From Enterococcus crotali (GTDB lineage Bacteria > Bacillota > Bacilli > Lactobacillales > Enterococcaceae), in contig NZ_AYPQ01000001.1 of the NCBI RefSeq assembly GCF_000633635.1, forward strand, positions 186,424-250,423: 64,000 bases of DNA, given 5' to 3'. Made by a program: the position numbers and the translations under genes. This document shows positions 44,469 through 53,258 of this stretch, piece by piece; position 1 is the stretch's first letter, and the number at the start of each line of letters is the position of its first letter. The notes under the pieces are model-generated. The model ran no database searches. It was not told the DNA's origin and saw only the letters and a program-made list of their open reading frames with translations.

Positions 44469-44541
44469 GCCAGCTTAGCTCAGTCGGTAGAGCAACGCAC
44501 TCGTAACGCGTAGGTCGTAGGTTCGATTCCTACAGCTGGCA
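44469..44541 (+). tRNA. tRNA-Thr (anticodon CGT)
   Basis: 73 bases forming a full cloverleaf. The acceptor stem is GCCAGCT against AGCTGGC with discriminator A. The D-arm has AGCTCAGTCGGTAGAGC, the anticodon loop reads CTCGTAA, and the T-arm has GTTCGATTCC. CCA is not encoded. CGT reads ACG threonine codons. Confidence 0.95.
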
Positions 44542-44547
44542 TAGTGA

Positions 44548-44597
44548 TAACTCTCGATTTATCAATGTTTTTTAGCATTGGTGTATCGAGAGTTTTT
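44548..44597 (+). terminator. Terminator after tRNA-Thr
   Basis: AACTCTCGAT and CAATG pair with CATTG and ATCGAGAGTT, followed by a T-rich run. Confidence 0.82.
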
Positions 44598-44800
44598 ATT
44601 TGTCATCTAAAATGTATCTAAAGCATCATTTTATGAAAGAACAAGTAGTCCAGTACAGGACTGTTTAATATCGACAATTAGCGGTAATACTATATTAGCC
44701 AACGATACATCACGCTGGTTAGTCAAAGAGTGTAGGAGATGTAAGGAAACTAGCGCCCCTGTCGGATTTAAGCAAAGAAAAAACGCAGGCTTTGTAGAGG
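44598..44800 (+). other. Gap with a possible plus-strand gene remnant
   Basis: An open plus-strand frame without a start (ISGNTILANDTSRWLVKECR, then RCKETSAPVGFKQRKNAGFV) runs through about 44640-44845 into the 3' end of the minus-strand gene. It looks somewhat protein-like and sits directly behind a tRNA gene, a typical integration site, but no integrase motif or repeat of the tRNA end is visible. Confidence 0.25.
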
Positions 44801-45232
44801 TTAAAATAGAAAAGAGACGATCATTGCTCCTACAAGCGTAGGCAACAAACATTTCACAAAAAATATTTTAAAAATCTCTACTTGTTCATGATCTGCTTTT
44901 AAACGAATCATACCCAAACCTTTGTTAATGTTTAAATCAAAAATTTTTTCTTGATAGTCGTACTTTCCGCATTCTGGACAAGTGAATTTATACATTGTTT
45001 TTGACTTCCCAAGTGAATCAATCTTTTTTGTAGGAGCGAATTTTATTTTTTTCTTAGTGTTGGGTCCATTTAATTCGTTAGTCTCAGTACAACTTTCGCA
45101 TATAAAAGTATGAAGTGTGTCTTTTGAAAAGGCAATGTTATTTGATTTGTAAAAGAAATGGATTGTTCGTATGAAAAAGTTAAGCGCTAATGATAGCAAT
45201 AAAAGCAGACCGATAATCCTTTTAATAGGCAT
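44801..45232 (-). CDS. Membrane protein with zinc-ribbon-like CxxC pairs, unknown function
   Basis: 143 residues. Hydrophobic segments at residues 6-22 (IIGLLLLLSLALNFFI) and at the C-terminus (FFVKCLLPTLVGAMIVSFLF). Between them lie CESCTETNE and CPECGKYDY, two CxxC pairs that could bind zinc, and basic residues. GGAGTTTATT precedes the start. Not recognised as a named family; a small membrane-bound zinc-ribbon protein is all that can be said. Confidence 0.65.
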   Translation of the reverse strand: MPIKRIIGLLLLLSLALNFFIRTIHFFYKSNNIAFSKDTLHTFICESCTETNELNGPNTKKKIKFAPTKKIDSLGKSKTMYKFTCPECGKYDYQEKIFDLNINKGLGMIRLKADHEQVEIFKIFFVKCLLPTLVGAMIVSFLF

Positions 45233-45541
45233 AATAAACTCCTTTTACAACAATTATATCCTTTTATTACTCAATTCCGCAATTCTATTTTAAAAATCTG
45301 CACTTAGCACCAAAAACCTATTCAACTCCGAAGTCTCCTGGAAGATCTTAGACCTCCGACATGCCATCCCTTATTCCTAAACAAACCTACAACATTTTGT
45401 ACACACTTCACTTTAATTGGAGCCATCAGAAGTTTTGAAAGTGTTCTATTATTTTTTCTAGTGAAAATAAAAAAACACAAAGTTAAAGCATACTATGTTA
45501 CGATTCTTTTGATAAAAAAATAGATAAGTGAGAGGTTGCAG
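45233..45541 (+). other. 309-base gap upstream of the surface protein gene
   Basis: No gene seen. The sequence lies between divergent genes, so promoters for both must be here, but I cannot place clear -35/-10 pairs. A GAGAGG ribosome site ends the gap. Confidence 0.5.
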
Positions 45542-46996
45542 ATGAAAAAACGTTTGTACTATGTAGGTTTTCTAGTTTTAGGCTGTTTATTATTTTACAC
45601 TTCACCAGCTTTTGCCCAAGGGAATGTGTCTAGTTCAGGAATAAAGACTTCAGATGATGGGACAGATTATGTTCTTGTTGGAAAAGCTTTCCATGATATT
45701 TTTTCTGAACCAACAAAAATAGATTTAAATCAAAATAAAATCGTTTATTTTCAGCAAGATTTGACTGTAAACAATGGGACTATGACAAAATATCTAGCCA
45801 AGTTCATTAATCAAGATATAACAGGAAATTCTTGGTTTCAGTTCACATCATATCCAACAGTGACTAAAGGGAATGCTAAGTTGACCTATACAATTGATGG
45901 AATAAACTTTAGTGAAACACTTCCAGATTTAGATGAGTTAGTCGGATATAAAATGGAGCTTACACAAGATATTGTGCATCCGTCTGACGGAAACAATAGA
46001 GAAGCAGATTTACTTATTTCATTTACAATGGCGCCAAAACAAGAATATATTCTTGAAAATAGTGCATTGAATAGGGATATTGTGCCTTTTAGCGGCGGTT
46101 ATGATTCGGGTGGCTATGGGACCTATTATGATTGGGGCTTTAGAAGAGGTGTGCAATTTACGAATATTCCAGTTCCAGGAGAGGCTGTTGAAGTGACCTA
46201 TAAAGATGATCAGGGGATACAAATTCATGAGCCTCAATCGATCACTGGAAACACGGGAGACATCTATGATACCACTACAGCTCAATATCAATTGGACATT
46301 CCTGGCTATACGCTGGATCAAGATAAATTACCATTAAACGCTATAGGTAATTTTACGGACACAAAGCAAACTGTCGATTATGTTTACAGTAAAAATCCGG
46401 TAAAGGCAGCAGATGTAACAGCAAGATATCAAGATACTGCCGGGAATAAATTGACAGAAGATGTGATAAATACTGGGATGATCGGAGAGCAATATACTAC
46501 CGAAGAAAAAGAATTTGATGGTTATCAATTCAAAGAAGTACAGGGTAGCACTTCTGGTCTATTTACAGATGAAGCACAAACAGTCATCTATGTATATACG
46601 CCAATCTCAATCAAACTATCAAAGATAACTGTGAAATATCAAGATAGTGCTGGAAATAAAATAGCAGAAGATGTGATAAAAACTGGAATAGTCGGAGAAC
46701 AATATACCACAGAGCAAAAAGAAATAGAGGGGTACACGTTTAAAGAAGTGCATGGAAATAGCAAAGGAATACTGACCGATGAAGCACAAATTATTACGTA
46801 TGTGTATGAAAAAAATAAAGGACAGAATCTTAGCAATAATGCTAATGATGACATCCAGTCATCAACAAAAATACTTCCGAAAGCAGGTGAAAATAATCAT
46901 TATTCACACCTATTAACAATAGTAGGAAGTCTGCTGATACTATGTGTTGGTGTTTTGGGAAAAAGTTTCAGGAATAAAGGATTGAAAGAGAGATAA
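45542..46996 (+). CDS. MucBP-repeat cell-wall surface protein with LPKAG sorting signal
   Basis: 484 residues from the ATG at 45542 (AGAGG ahead). A signal peptide occupies the first 27 residues (LVLGCLLFYTSPAFAQG). A WxL-like beta-rich N-terminal domain of about 190 residues is followed by three MucBP-type repeats: VTYKDDQGIQIHEPQSITGN, VTARYQDTAGNKLTEDVINT and VKYQDSAGNKIAEDVIKTGI. The C-terminus has LPKAG, a hydrophobic segment and a basic tail, a variant of the LPXTG signal for sortase A with Ala in place of Thr. It probably binds mucus or host glycans. Confidence 0.88.
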   Translation: MKKRLYYVGFLVLGCLLFYTSPAFAQGNVSSSGIKTSDDGTDYVLVGKAFHDIFSEPTKIDLNQNKIVYFQQDLTVNNGTMTKYLAKFINQDITGNSWFQFTSYPTVTKGNAKLTYTIDGINFSETLPDLDELVGYKMELTQDIVHPSDGNNREADLLISFTMAPKQEYILENSALNRDIVPFSGGYDSGGYGTYYDWGFRRGVQFTNIPVPGEAVEVTYKDDQGIQIHEPQSITGNTGDIYDTTTAQYQLDIPGYTLDQDKLPLNAIGNFTDTKQTVDYVYSKNPVKAADVTARYQDTAGNKLTEDVINTGMIGEQYTTEEKEFDGYQFKEVQGSTSGLFTDEAQTVIYVYTPISIKLSKITVKYQDSAGNKIAEDVIKTGIVGEQYTTEQKEIEGYTFKEVHGNSKGILTDEAQIITYVYEKNKGQNLSNNANDDIQSSTKILPKAGENNHYSHLLTIVGSLLILCVGVLGKSFRNKGLKER

Positions 46997-47382
46997 AGCG
47001 AGGGTGTGCAAAGTCTTTAGTTTTTTGAATAAACATTTGATAGTAACCATGCCGTTATTGTCAGTTTCAAATAATCGCCCAACTCAAGACTGACCTTCTT
47101 AGACTCAGTCGTACTGATTTTTGTGTGCTCTTTCTCTTTTTTGCCTCTGGCATTTTTGCGCTGATTTCTAAATTACCTAGAACCCCCATTTTTTATAAAA
47201 TGGTTTGTTAGCATTTCATTCTTGTTTGACACATTTAACTCCTCGCTTTACTATGCAATACTTATATATAAACTTATTTTAATTTCCTAGCGTCGAAATA
47301 TCCTTAAAATACTTAATCTTTGTATATTTACAAAAAAGAGCCTACACTGAAAGTAGAATTAAGTATATAGGAGGAATGGATC
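46997..47382. other. 386-base gap with a broken minus-strand small gene
   Basis: On the minus strand a reading frame starts at 47232 (GTG with GAGGAG ahead), reads SNKNEMLTNHFIKNGG, meets a TAA, and continues in the same frame as NQRKNARGKKEKEHTKISTT and VSLELGDYLKLTITAWLLSN to a stop at 47017. It may be a small gene with one nonsense change. The rest contains the promoter region of the 61-codon gene downstream; nothing else is seen. Confidence 0.3.
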
Positions 47383-47568
47383 ATGTCAGAAAAAGTCGAT
47401 ACAATCACAAAATTAGCCAATGAAGCTAAGAAAGAAGTCGAACGTTTAGAGGACAAACGTCAAGAGAACTTAGGCAACTCTATCAACTATATCGAAAATG
47501 AATTGCAAGTCCAACGTTTATATGCTCAAATCGAGGCTTATGAGAAAGTATTAGATATTGTAAAATAA
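47383..47568 (+). CDS. Small coiled-coil protein of unknown function
   Basis: 61 residues, wholly helical and charged (TITKLANEAKKEVERLEDKR, ENELQVQRLYAQIEAYEKVL), with a strong GGAGGA ribosome site seven bases before ATG and its own terminator behind. No signal, membrane segment or known motif. The good start, short length and separate terminator suggest a highly expressed small protein. Function unknown. Confidence 0.72.
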   Translation: MSEKVDTITKLANEAKKEVERLEDKRQENLGNSINYIENELQVQRLYAQIEAYEKVLDIVK

Positions 47569-47608
47569 TTACCCATCATCAATAGTAAGAATCAATAAAA
47601 AGAATAGT

Positions 47609-47656
47609 GGCGATTAGGAAACTATAGTAAGTTTTCTAATCGCCACTATTTTTTAA
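47609..47656 (+). terminator. Strong terminator after the small coiled-coil gene
   Basis: AATAGTGGCGATTAGGAAAC pairs with GTTTTCTAATCGCCACTATT with one or two mismatches, then TTTT. It is usable in both directions. Confidence 0.88.
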
Positions 47657-47680
47657 TACATAATTAGAGATAGCTATTTT

Positions 47681-48000
47681 CTATGGAAATCAACGCCTTT
47701 CGTCATTGTATCAATCTCTGGCTCTATAAATGTTGTTTGAGTCATCGTTGTGTTGCTTGAAAAGCTGGTTTTTCTAGTTGAAGTTTCACTTTCCACTTCT
47801 TTTTTTTCAACATGAAGAGGGGATGCAAATGCTACTTGTTGAAACTGATTTGTTCTTTTTTTGTATTATCTACAACTTTTTTTTAAATAGCCACTTTTTT
47901 TCGGTCTTGAAATAAGCAAGCTTTTGTCATTACCTAAAGTTTTTCCAAAATCATCAAGTCTATACTTTCTTTTCTTCTTGTAGAAAGTTATAATAAAAAG
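47681..48000 (-). pseudogene. Possible broken small gene, minus strand
   Basis: The minus strand reads YRLDDFGKTLGNDKSLLISR, PKKSGYLKKK, then after one restored base at the T8 run 47877-47884 continues VVDNTKKRTNQFQQVAFASP, EVESETSTRKTSFSSNTTMT and ends EIDTMTKGVDFHRK at 47681. No ATG with a ribosome site is visible before the first part, so the start is uncertain. The single-base repair is like that needed in nine other genes here. No family is recognised. Confidence 0.35.
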
Positions 48001-48028
48001 CGTATGATTTAAGGAAAAGGGATGACGA

Positions 48029-49213
48029 ATGAATAAAAATAAATTAATGCGTAATCTAGATAATAGAATTGATTATGGAGTGATCTTGCCTGTATTTCTC
48101 CTTTCGATCATCGGTATATTGTCATTATATGTTGCTTTAAATAACGACCCGATGCGTCCAGAAATTGGCAATATGCTGATGAAGCAAGGGCTTTGGTATT
48201 TAGTCGGCGGTGTTAGTATTGTTGTCGTTATGAATTTTAGCTCAAAATTACTCTGGCGTTTGACCCCGATTTTCTATGCGATCGGTTTGGTCATGATGGG
48301 ACTCTTATTAAAATTTTATGATCCCTATTTAGAAGCTCAAACAGGTTCTAAAAACTGGATCAGTATCGGTGGAACAACGTTTCAGCCTTCTGAATTAATG
48401 AAAGTCGCGTTTATTTTAATGCTGGCTTATGTTGTAACCATGCATAACGTGAAGAATGTCGATCGAACGATAAAATCAGATTTTTGGCTGATTGGAAAAA
48501 TGCTGCTGGTCACAATGCCTGTGATCATTTTGATCTTATTGCAAGATGATTTTGGAACAATGCTGGTTTTCCTTGCGATTTTTGGCGGCGTATTTTTGAT
48601 GTCAGGAATTTCATGGAAAATTATTTTGCCGACATTTCTAGTAGCACTTTTGATCGGAGCAGGAACGATCTATCTTGTAACGACAACTTCAGGAAGAGAA
48701 TTTCTTTATTCTGTTGGATTTAAACCCTACCAATTTGAACGAATCGATTTATGGATGAAGCCGTTTCATCATGATCCCGACCGGTCACAACAACCAGCGT
48801 TGGCTTTGATTGCTATTGGCTCTGGCGGTTTGTTTGGTAAAGGGTTCAATGTCAGTGATGTTTATGTACCGGTTAGAGAATCAGATATGATATTCACTGT
48901 TGTCGGAGAAAATTACGGGTTTATTGGCGGCTGTTTCATTATTTTGCTTTATTTTATTTTGATTTACCGCATGATTCGTGTCTGCTTTGATACAAATAAT
49001 GAGTTTTATGCTTATATCGCAACTGGGATCATTATGATGATTTTATTCCATGTATTTGAAAATATCGGTGCCAATATCGGACTTTTACCATTGACTGGGA
49101 TTCCGCTGCCGTTTATCAGTCAAGGTGGTTCCTCGATTTTAGGGAACATGTTAGGTGTAGGCTTGATTATGTCTATGAAATATCAAAAAGAAGCAACAAT
49201 CGAAGACTATTAA
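48029..49213 (+). CDS. rodA: FtsW/RodA/SpoVE-family peptidoglycan glycosyltransferase
   Basis: 394 residues with about 10 membrane segments. SEDS motifs are GSKNWISIGGTTFQPSELMK near residue 108, LLQDDFGTMLVFLAI near 170, and the C-terminal GLLPLTGIPLPFISQGGSS near 355. The NWISIGG...QPSE form fits RodA rather than FtsW. It polymerises glycan strands at the membrane with a partner class B PBP, not present here. Confidence 0.9.
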   Translation: MNKNKLMRNLDNRIDYGVILPVFLLSIIGILSLYVALNNDPMRPEIGNMLMKQGLWYLVGGVSIVVVMNFSSKLLWRLTPIFYAIGLVMMGLLLKFYDPYLEAQTGSKNWISIGGTTFQPSELMKVAFILMLAYVVTMHNVKNVDRTIKSDFWLIGKMLLVTMPVIILILLQDDFGTMLVFLAIFGGVFLMSGISWKIILPTFLVALLIGAGTIYLVTTTSGREFLYSVGFKPYQFERIDLWMKPFHHDPDRSQQPALALIAIGSGGLFGKGFNVSDVYVPVRESDMIFTVVGENYGFIGGCFIILLYFILIYRMIRVCFDTNNEFYAYIATGIIMMILFHVFENIGANIGLLPLTGIPLPFISQGGSSILGNMLGVGLIMSMKYQKEATIEDY

Positions 49214-49231
49214 ACGAAAGAAGGCGTTAAA

Positions 49232-49588
49232 ATGTACACATTTTTCTGGTATCCAAAATGTTCAACTTGTAAAAAAGCAAAGGCTTGGTTAGATGAGCAT
49301 CAGGTAAAATATGAAACAATCGATATGATCGAAAATCCTCCTACAGCTAAACAATTAGCAAATTGGATGGAACAAAGTGATTTACCAGTCCGCCGTTTCT
49401 TTAATACGAGCGGTATTCGTTACAGAGAACAAGGCCTGAAAGATAAAGTCAACGATTTTTCGATCAAAGAAGCAAGTGAATTATTAGCGACCGATGGTAT
49501 GTTGATCAAACGTCCGATTTTTATTAAAGGAGATCAGTTTTTAGCAAACGGATTTAAAGAATCTGATTATGAAGGAGCTATTAAATAA
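49232..49588 (+). CDS. ArsC/Spx-family reductase-like protein
   Basis: 118 residues with a thioredoxin-like fold: FFWYPKCSTCKKAKAWL (Cys10 and Cys13), then the ArsC-family IDMIENPPTAKQL, VRRFFNTSGIRYRE and LLIKRPI-like MLIKRPIFI. The CxxC pair resembles Spx and YffB-type proteins more than true arsenate reductases. It overlaps gcvH by one base (TAATG), suggesting a functional link with lipoate or redox metabolism. Confidence 0.87.
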   Translation: MYTFFWYPKCSTCKKAKAWLDEHQVKYETIDMIENPPTAKQLANWMEQSDLPVRRFFNTSGIRYREQGLKDKVNDFSIKEASELLATDGMLIKRPIFIKGDQFLANGFKESDYEGAIK

Positions 49589-49914
49589 TGGCGGAAGAGT
49601 TGAAAAAAATCGATAATTTATGGGTTTTGAAAACAAATGAAGGCTATAAAGTTGGTTTAACGAATGAAGCACAAGAAGATTTAGGCAATATCACTTTTGC
49701 GACAATGCCTAAGGTTGGTCAGGCATTGAAAAAAGGCGATTCATTGATCGAAGTGGAAGCTGAAAAAGCAGTTAGCGAATTTAGTACACCAATCAGCGGT
49801 ACAATTGTTGCAATCAATGAAGCTGCCGAACAAGACCCAAGTGTCTTAGACGATACTGATCAAACCAAGGCCTGGATTGCTATTTTGACTGATGTTGATG
49901 CAGCCGAACTGTAG
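49588..49914 (+). CDS. gcvH: Glycine cleavage system H-like lipoyl protein
   Basis: 108 residues, shorter than the ~125-130 of classical GcvH. The lipoyl site is the Lys60 in DSLIEVEAEKAVSEF, with the GTIVAINEAAEQDPS turn after it. No glycine cleavage P or T genes are near. In Firmicutes a stand-alone H-protein serves as the lipoate relay to other complexes, which is the likely role here. Confidence 0.88.
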   Translation: MAEELKKIDNLWVLKTNEGYKVGLTNEAQEDLGNITFATMPKVGQALKKGDSLIEVEAEKAVSEFSTPISGTIVAINEAAEQDPSVLDDTDQTKAWIAILTDVDAAEL

Positions 49915-49929
49915 CAGACATAAAAATGA

Positions 49930-49958
49930 TTGACAAGCTATTTAGTTGTTGCTATAAT
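49930..49958 (+). promoter_or_regulatory. Sigma-A promoter of the T-box/metNIQ operon
   Basis: TTGACA at 49930-49935, a 17-base spacer and TATAAT at 49953-49958, both perfect matches, placed just upstream of the T-box leader. Confidence 0.85.
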
Positions 49959-49967
49959 TTCATCAAT

Positions 49968-50248
49968 AAAAGTAAAAGCTTTGAAAAGAAGAGTACATGT
50001 CAAACATGTTTGAAGAGAGCCTTGTTCGCTGAAAATAGGTAGCATAGTTGAGATGGAAGATGGTCTTTGAGCGGAATAAGTGAGCAGATGTGAACTTATT
50101 ACGGGAGTGCCCGTTACAGCGCAACAGTATGCGAATTCAAGTACTGTGTAAGGCTATTATTGTGAAGTAATAGTAAATCAAGGTGGTAACACGAAAGACA
50201 AGCTTTCGTCCTTATGTCAGATTAATGACAGAGGGCGGAGGCTTTTTG
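49968..50248 (+). ncRNA. T-box riboswitch leader, probably methionine-specific
   Basis: The leader has the conserved AGAGAGCC-type segment early (about 50017-50024), a long stem I with ATG triplets at 50053-50055 and 50060-50062 as specifier candidates, and the T-box bulge AGGTGGTAACACG at about 50181-50193. A terminator stem follows: 50200-50213 against 50232-50244 (AGGGCGGAGGCTT), enclosing an inner TGTCA/TGACA stem, then TTTTT. Uncharged tRNA pairs with the T-box and prevents the terminator. The metNIQ genes downstream indicate tRNA-Met. Confidence 0.9.
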
Positions 50249-50450
50249 CATGTTTACTACTGTTGGTGTTCAATGGCACTTGGCGAGCGAAGTGCGAGAA
50301 GTTTCTATACAATTGAATCACATTTCCAAGCCATGAATTAAGTCATCTAGCTGGGAAACAAAAAATTAATCTGCCGATTATTTCACAACATAGCGCACAG
50401 CATGTAGTATAATAAAAAGAAGTAAAACCAAAGAAAGTGGAGGGGAAAAA

Positions 50451-51488
50451 ATGCCTCTAATCGAATTGCATCAGGTACAAAAACAATTTTCAGGAAAAAA
50501 CGGACAAGTAACAGCTGTGAGTGATGTCTCACTGACCGTCAATCAAGGTGATATCTATGGTATCGTCGGATATTCAGGCGCTGGGAAAAGTACTTTGGTT
50601 CGTTTATTAAACGGATTAGAACTTCCAACAGAAGGAGAAGTCATTATTCAAGGGCAAAATGTAGCTCAAATGGCCAATCGTCAACTACGCCAATTTCGTA
50701 AAAAAATCGGTATGATCTTTCAACATTTTAATTTATTATGGTCAAGAACAGTTTTGGAAAACATCATGTTACCTTTGGAATTAGCAAATGTTCCAAAAAC
50801 TCTAAGAAAAGAGCGTGCACAAGAGCTTTTAAGCTTGGTAGGTTTAGAAGGTCGTGGAGACGCTTATCCGAGCCAATTATCCGGTGGACAAAAGCAGCGA
50901 GTAGGAATTGCCAGAGCTTTGGCTAATAACCCTGAAATCTTGCTTTGTGATGAAGCAACAAGTGCATTAGATCCACAAACAACAGATGAAGTCTTAGATC
51001 TACTGCTAGAAATCAACAAAACCTTGAACCTAACGATCGTATTGATCACTCATGAGATGAACGTCATCCGAAAAATCTGTAATAAAGTGGCTGTGATGGA
51101 ACTGGGACAAATCGTTGAAGAAGGCGATGTGCTTGAAGTCTTTAGACATCCACAACAGGCTGTCACAAAACGCTTTGTACAACAAGAATTAGAACCAAAA
51201 GAAGATACAGAAGATTTACTACAAGAATTGATCAAAGAAAATCCAGATGGGCTAGTAGCTACTCTTCAATTTAGTGGAGACAATGCTAATGAACCAGTGA
51301 TTTCACAAGTGATTCGAAAATTTGCGGTCGACATCAATGTTGTTCAAGGACAAGTTCAACAAGCCAAAGAAGGCGCATTTGGAACTTTGACAGTTATGAT
51401 CACTGGGCCAGCAAACGAAATAGAAAAAGCATTGATGTTCTTTAAAGAAAAAGAAGTTGGGTTGGAGGTGATTCACCATGGCGAATGA
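50451..51488 (+). CDS. metN: Methionine ABC transporter ATPase
   Basis: 345 residues. Walker A GYSGAGKSTLVRLLNGLE near residue 40, signature QLSGGQKQRVGIARAL near 140, Walker B ILLCDEATSALDP, then a C-terminal NIL (ACT-like) domain from about 260 to the end that binds methionine and slows the transporter. GTGGAGG precedes the ATG. It overlaps metI by 11 bases and is controlled by the T-box leader. Confidence 0.95.
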   Translation: MPLIELHQVQKQFSGKNGQVTAVSDVSLTVNQGDIYGIVGYSGAGKSTLVRLLNGLELPTEGEVIIQGQNVAQMANRQLRQFRKKIGMIFQHFNLLWSRTVLENIMLPLELANVPKTLRKERAQELLSLVGLEGRGDAYPSQLSGGQKQRVGIARALANNPEILLCDEATSALDPQTTDEVLDLLLEINKTLNLTIVLITHEMNVIRKICNKVAVMELGQIVEEGDVLEVFRHPQQAVTKRFVQQELEPKEDTEDLLQELIKENPDGLVATLQFSGDNANEPVISQVIRKFAVDINVVQGQVQQAKEGAFGTLTVMITGPANEIEKALMFFKEKEVGLEVIHHGE

Positions 51489-52167
51489 AACATTTACAGA
51501 AAAATATCTGAACTTTAGCCGAGTGAATCCAGAATCGATGCAGCAGGCGGCGATCGATACATTATTTATGACGGTCGTTGCGATGATTTTTGTTATTATT
51601 ATTGGGTTTTTATTAGGATTATTATTATATAGTTTAAGCCGAAACAAATCACCTTTTGCAAAAATTTGTTATAGTATTTTGTCAGTCGTCAGTAATATTT
51701 TCCGTTCGATTCCTTATATCGTGTTGATTATTTTGTTGATGGACTTTTCAAGAAAATTAGTTGGAACAGGGATCGGAGCGAAAGCAGCAATCCCCTCACT
51801 GATCGTATCAGCAGCCCCATTTTACGCTCGCCTAGTTGAAATTGCGTTTCGTGAAGTTGACAGCGGCGTGTTGGAAGCCGCAGATGCCATGGGTGCCTCT
51901 CGAGTCCAAAAAATCTTTAAGGTTTTGATCCCTGAAAGTATGCCAGCGTTATTATCAGGCGTGACGCTTACAACGATTACGATGATTGGCTTTACTGCAA
52001 TGGCCGGAATTATCGGTGGTGGCGGTCTTGGTGGTTTGGCTTATCAAGAAGGGTTTAGCCGTAACAATAATACCGTTACATTGGTTGCAACAGTTTTAAT
52101 CTTGGTTATTGTGTTTATTATTCAATTTGTCGGTGATCAATTTGTCAAACGCTCTGACAAACGATAA
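51478..52167 (+). CDS. metI: Methionine ABC transporter permease
   Basis: 229 residues with five to six membrane segments and the permease coupling motif EAADAMGASRVQKIFKVLIP near residue 140, plus NIFRSIPYIVLIILLMDF and GFTAMAGIIGGGGLGGLAYQ, typical of MetI. Start overlaps metN (TTCACCATGG). It forms the channel for the MetN ATPase and MetQ lipoprotein. Confidence 0.95.
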   Translation: MANETFTEKYLNFSRVNPESMQQAAIDTLFMTVVAMIFVIIIGFLLGLLLYSLSRNKSPFAKICYSILSVVSNIFRSIPYIVLIILLMDFSRKLVGTGIGAKAAIPSLIVSAAPFYARLVEIAFREVDSGVLEAADAMGASRVQKIFKVLIPESMPALLSGVTLTTITMIGFTAMAGIIGGGGLGGLAYQEGFSRNNNTVTLVATVLILVIVFIIQFVGDQFVKRSDKR

Positions 52168-52202
52168 ACAATCAAAATAGAAAATAATTGGAGGAAATAA
52201 AT

Positions 52203-53054
52203 ATGAAAAAGAAATTATTCGGTTTAGCAGCATTAGCAGTTTTAACAGTTGGATTGGTTGCTTGTGGCGGACCAAAGAACCAGACAGATGATAGTAAATC
52301 AGCGGGTTCTGAAAAAGAATCTTCTGTTTTAAAAGTCGGTGCATCAGCTTCACCTCATGCGGAAATTTTAGAGCAAGTCAAACCAATACTTAAAAAAGAA
52401 GGCGTTGATTTAGAAATCGTTCAATTCGACGATTACATTTTGCCAAATAAAAACTTGGCAGAAGGCGATCTTGATGCAAACTATTTCCAGCATATCCCTT
52501 ATTTCAATTTAGCAGTAAAAGAGAACAATTATGATTTTGCCAATGCTGGCGGTATTCATATCGAACCAATGGGCTTATATTCAAAACGTATCAAAGATAT
52601 CAAAGACTTGAAAGAGGGCGCAACGATCATCACATCTAATTCAGAATCGGACTGGGGCCGTATTATTACGATCTTACAAGATGCTGATTTAGTTACTGTA
52701 AAAGATGGTGTTGATTTAGAAACAGCGACCTTTGAAGATATCGATAAAAATCCTAAAAACTTAAAGTTCATACACAACATCAATCCTGAAGTGTTAACAA
52801 CAACGTATAATAATGATGAAGCGGATCTTGTGGCAATCAATGCAAACTTTGCTTATACTGCAGGTTTGAATCCGTTAAAGGATTCTGTATTGCTTGAAAA
52901 AGATAATTCACCATACGTAAATATTGTTGCTGTTCGTTCTGAAGATAAAGATAGCGACAAAATTAAAAAATTAGTAGATGCATTGCATAGCAAAGAAGTT
53001 CAAGATTGGATTCTTGAAAAATGGGATGGATCTGTAAAACCAGTAGATAAATAA
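52203..53054 (+). CDS. metQ: Methionine-binding lipoprotein
   Basis: 283 residues from the ATG at 52203 (GGAGGAAA ahead). The lipoprotein signal ends GLVACGG (Cys21). NlpA/MetQ-family sequence follows: KVGASASPHAEILEQVKPIL, DGDLDANYFQHIPY-like GDLDANYFQHIPYFN, and GLYSKRIKDIKDLKEGATI. It captures D- or L-methionine for MetNI. Confidence 0.94.
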   Translation: MKKKLFGLAALAVLTVGLVACGGPKNQTDDSKSAGSEKESSVLKVGASASPHAEILEQVKPILKKEGVDLEIVQFDDYILPNKNLAEGDLDANYFQHIPYFNLAVKENNYDFANAGGIHIEPMGLYSKRIKDIKDLKEGATIITSNSESDWGRIITILQDADLVTVKDGVDLETATFEDIDKNPKNLKFIHNINPEVLTTTYNNDEADLVAINANFAYTAGLNPLKDSVLLEKDNSPYVNIVAVRSEDKDSDKIKKLVDALHSKEVQDWILEKWDGSVKPVDK

Positions 53055-53061
53055 AATGTGT

Positions 53062-53101
53062 AACCGAGACAAGCCATAACTTTGCTTGTTTCGGTTTTTT
53101 T
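53062..53101 (+). terminator. Rho-independent terminator after metQ
   Basis: AACCGAGACAAGC pairs with GCTTGTTTCGGTT with one wobble, then a T7 run. Confidence 0.88.
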
Positions 53102-53258
53102 AGTGCAATGTAGTCAGTGTTTATAAAAAAGTGTATAAAAACATATGTTTATTGTAATGTAATTATTATTTTTAGAATATATTTATAAACTTTAAGTTTA
53201 CAATGGGGTTTATATATGATAATCTATATCTGTAATTAAATAAAAAGGAGATAGTAAG

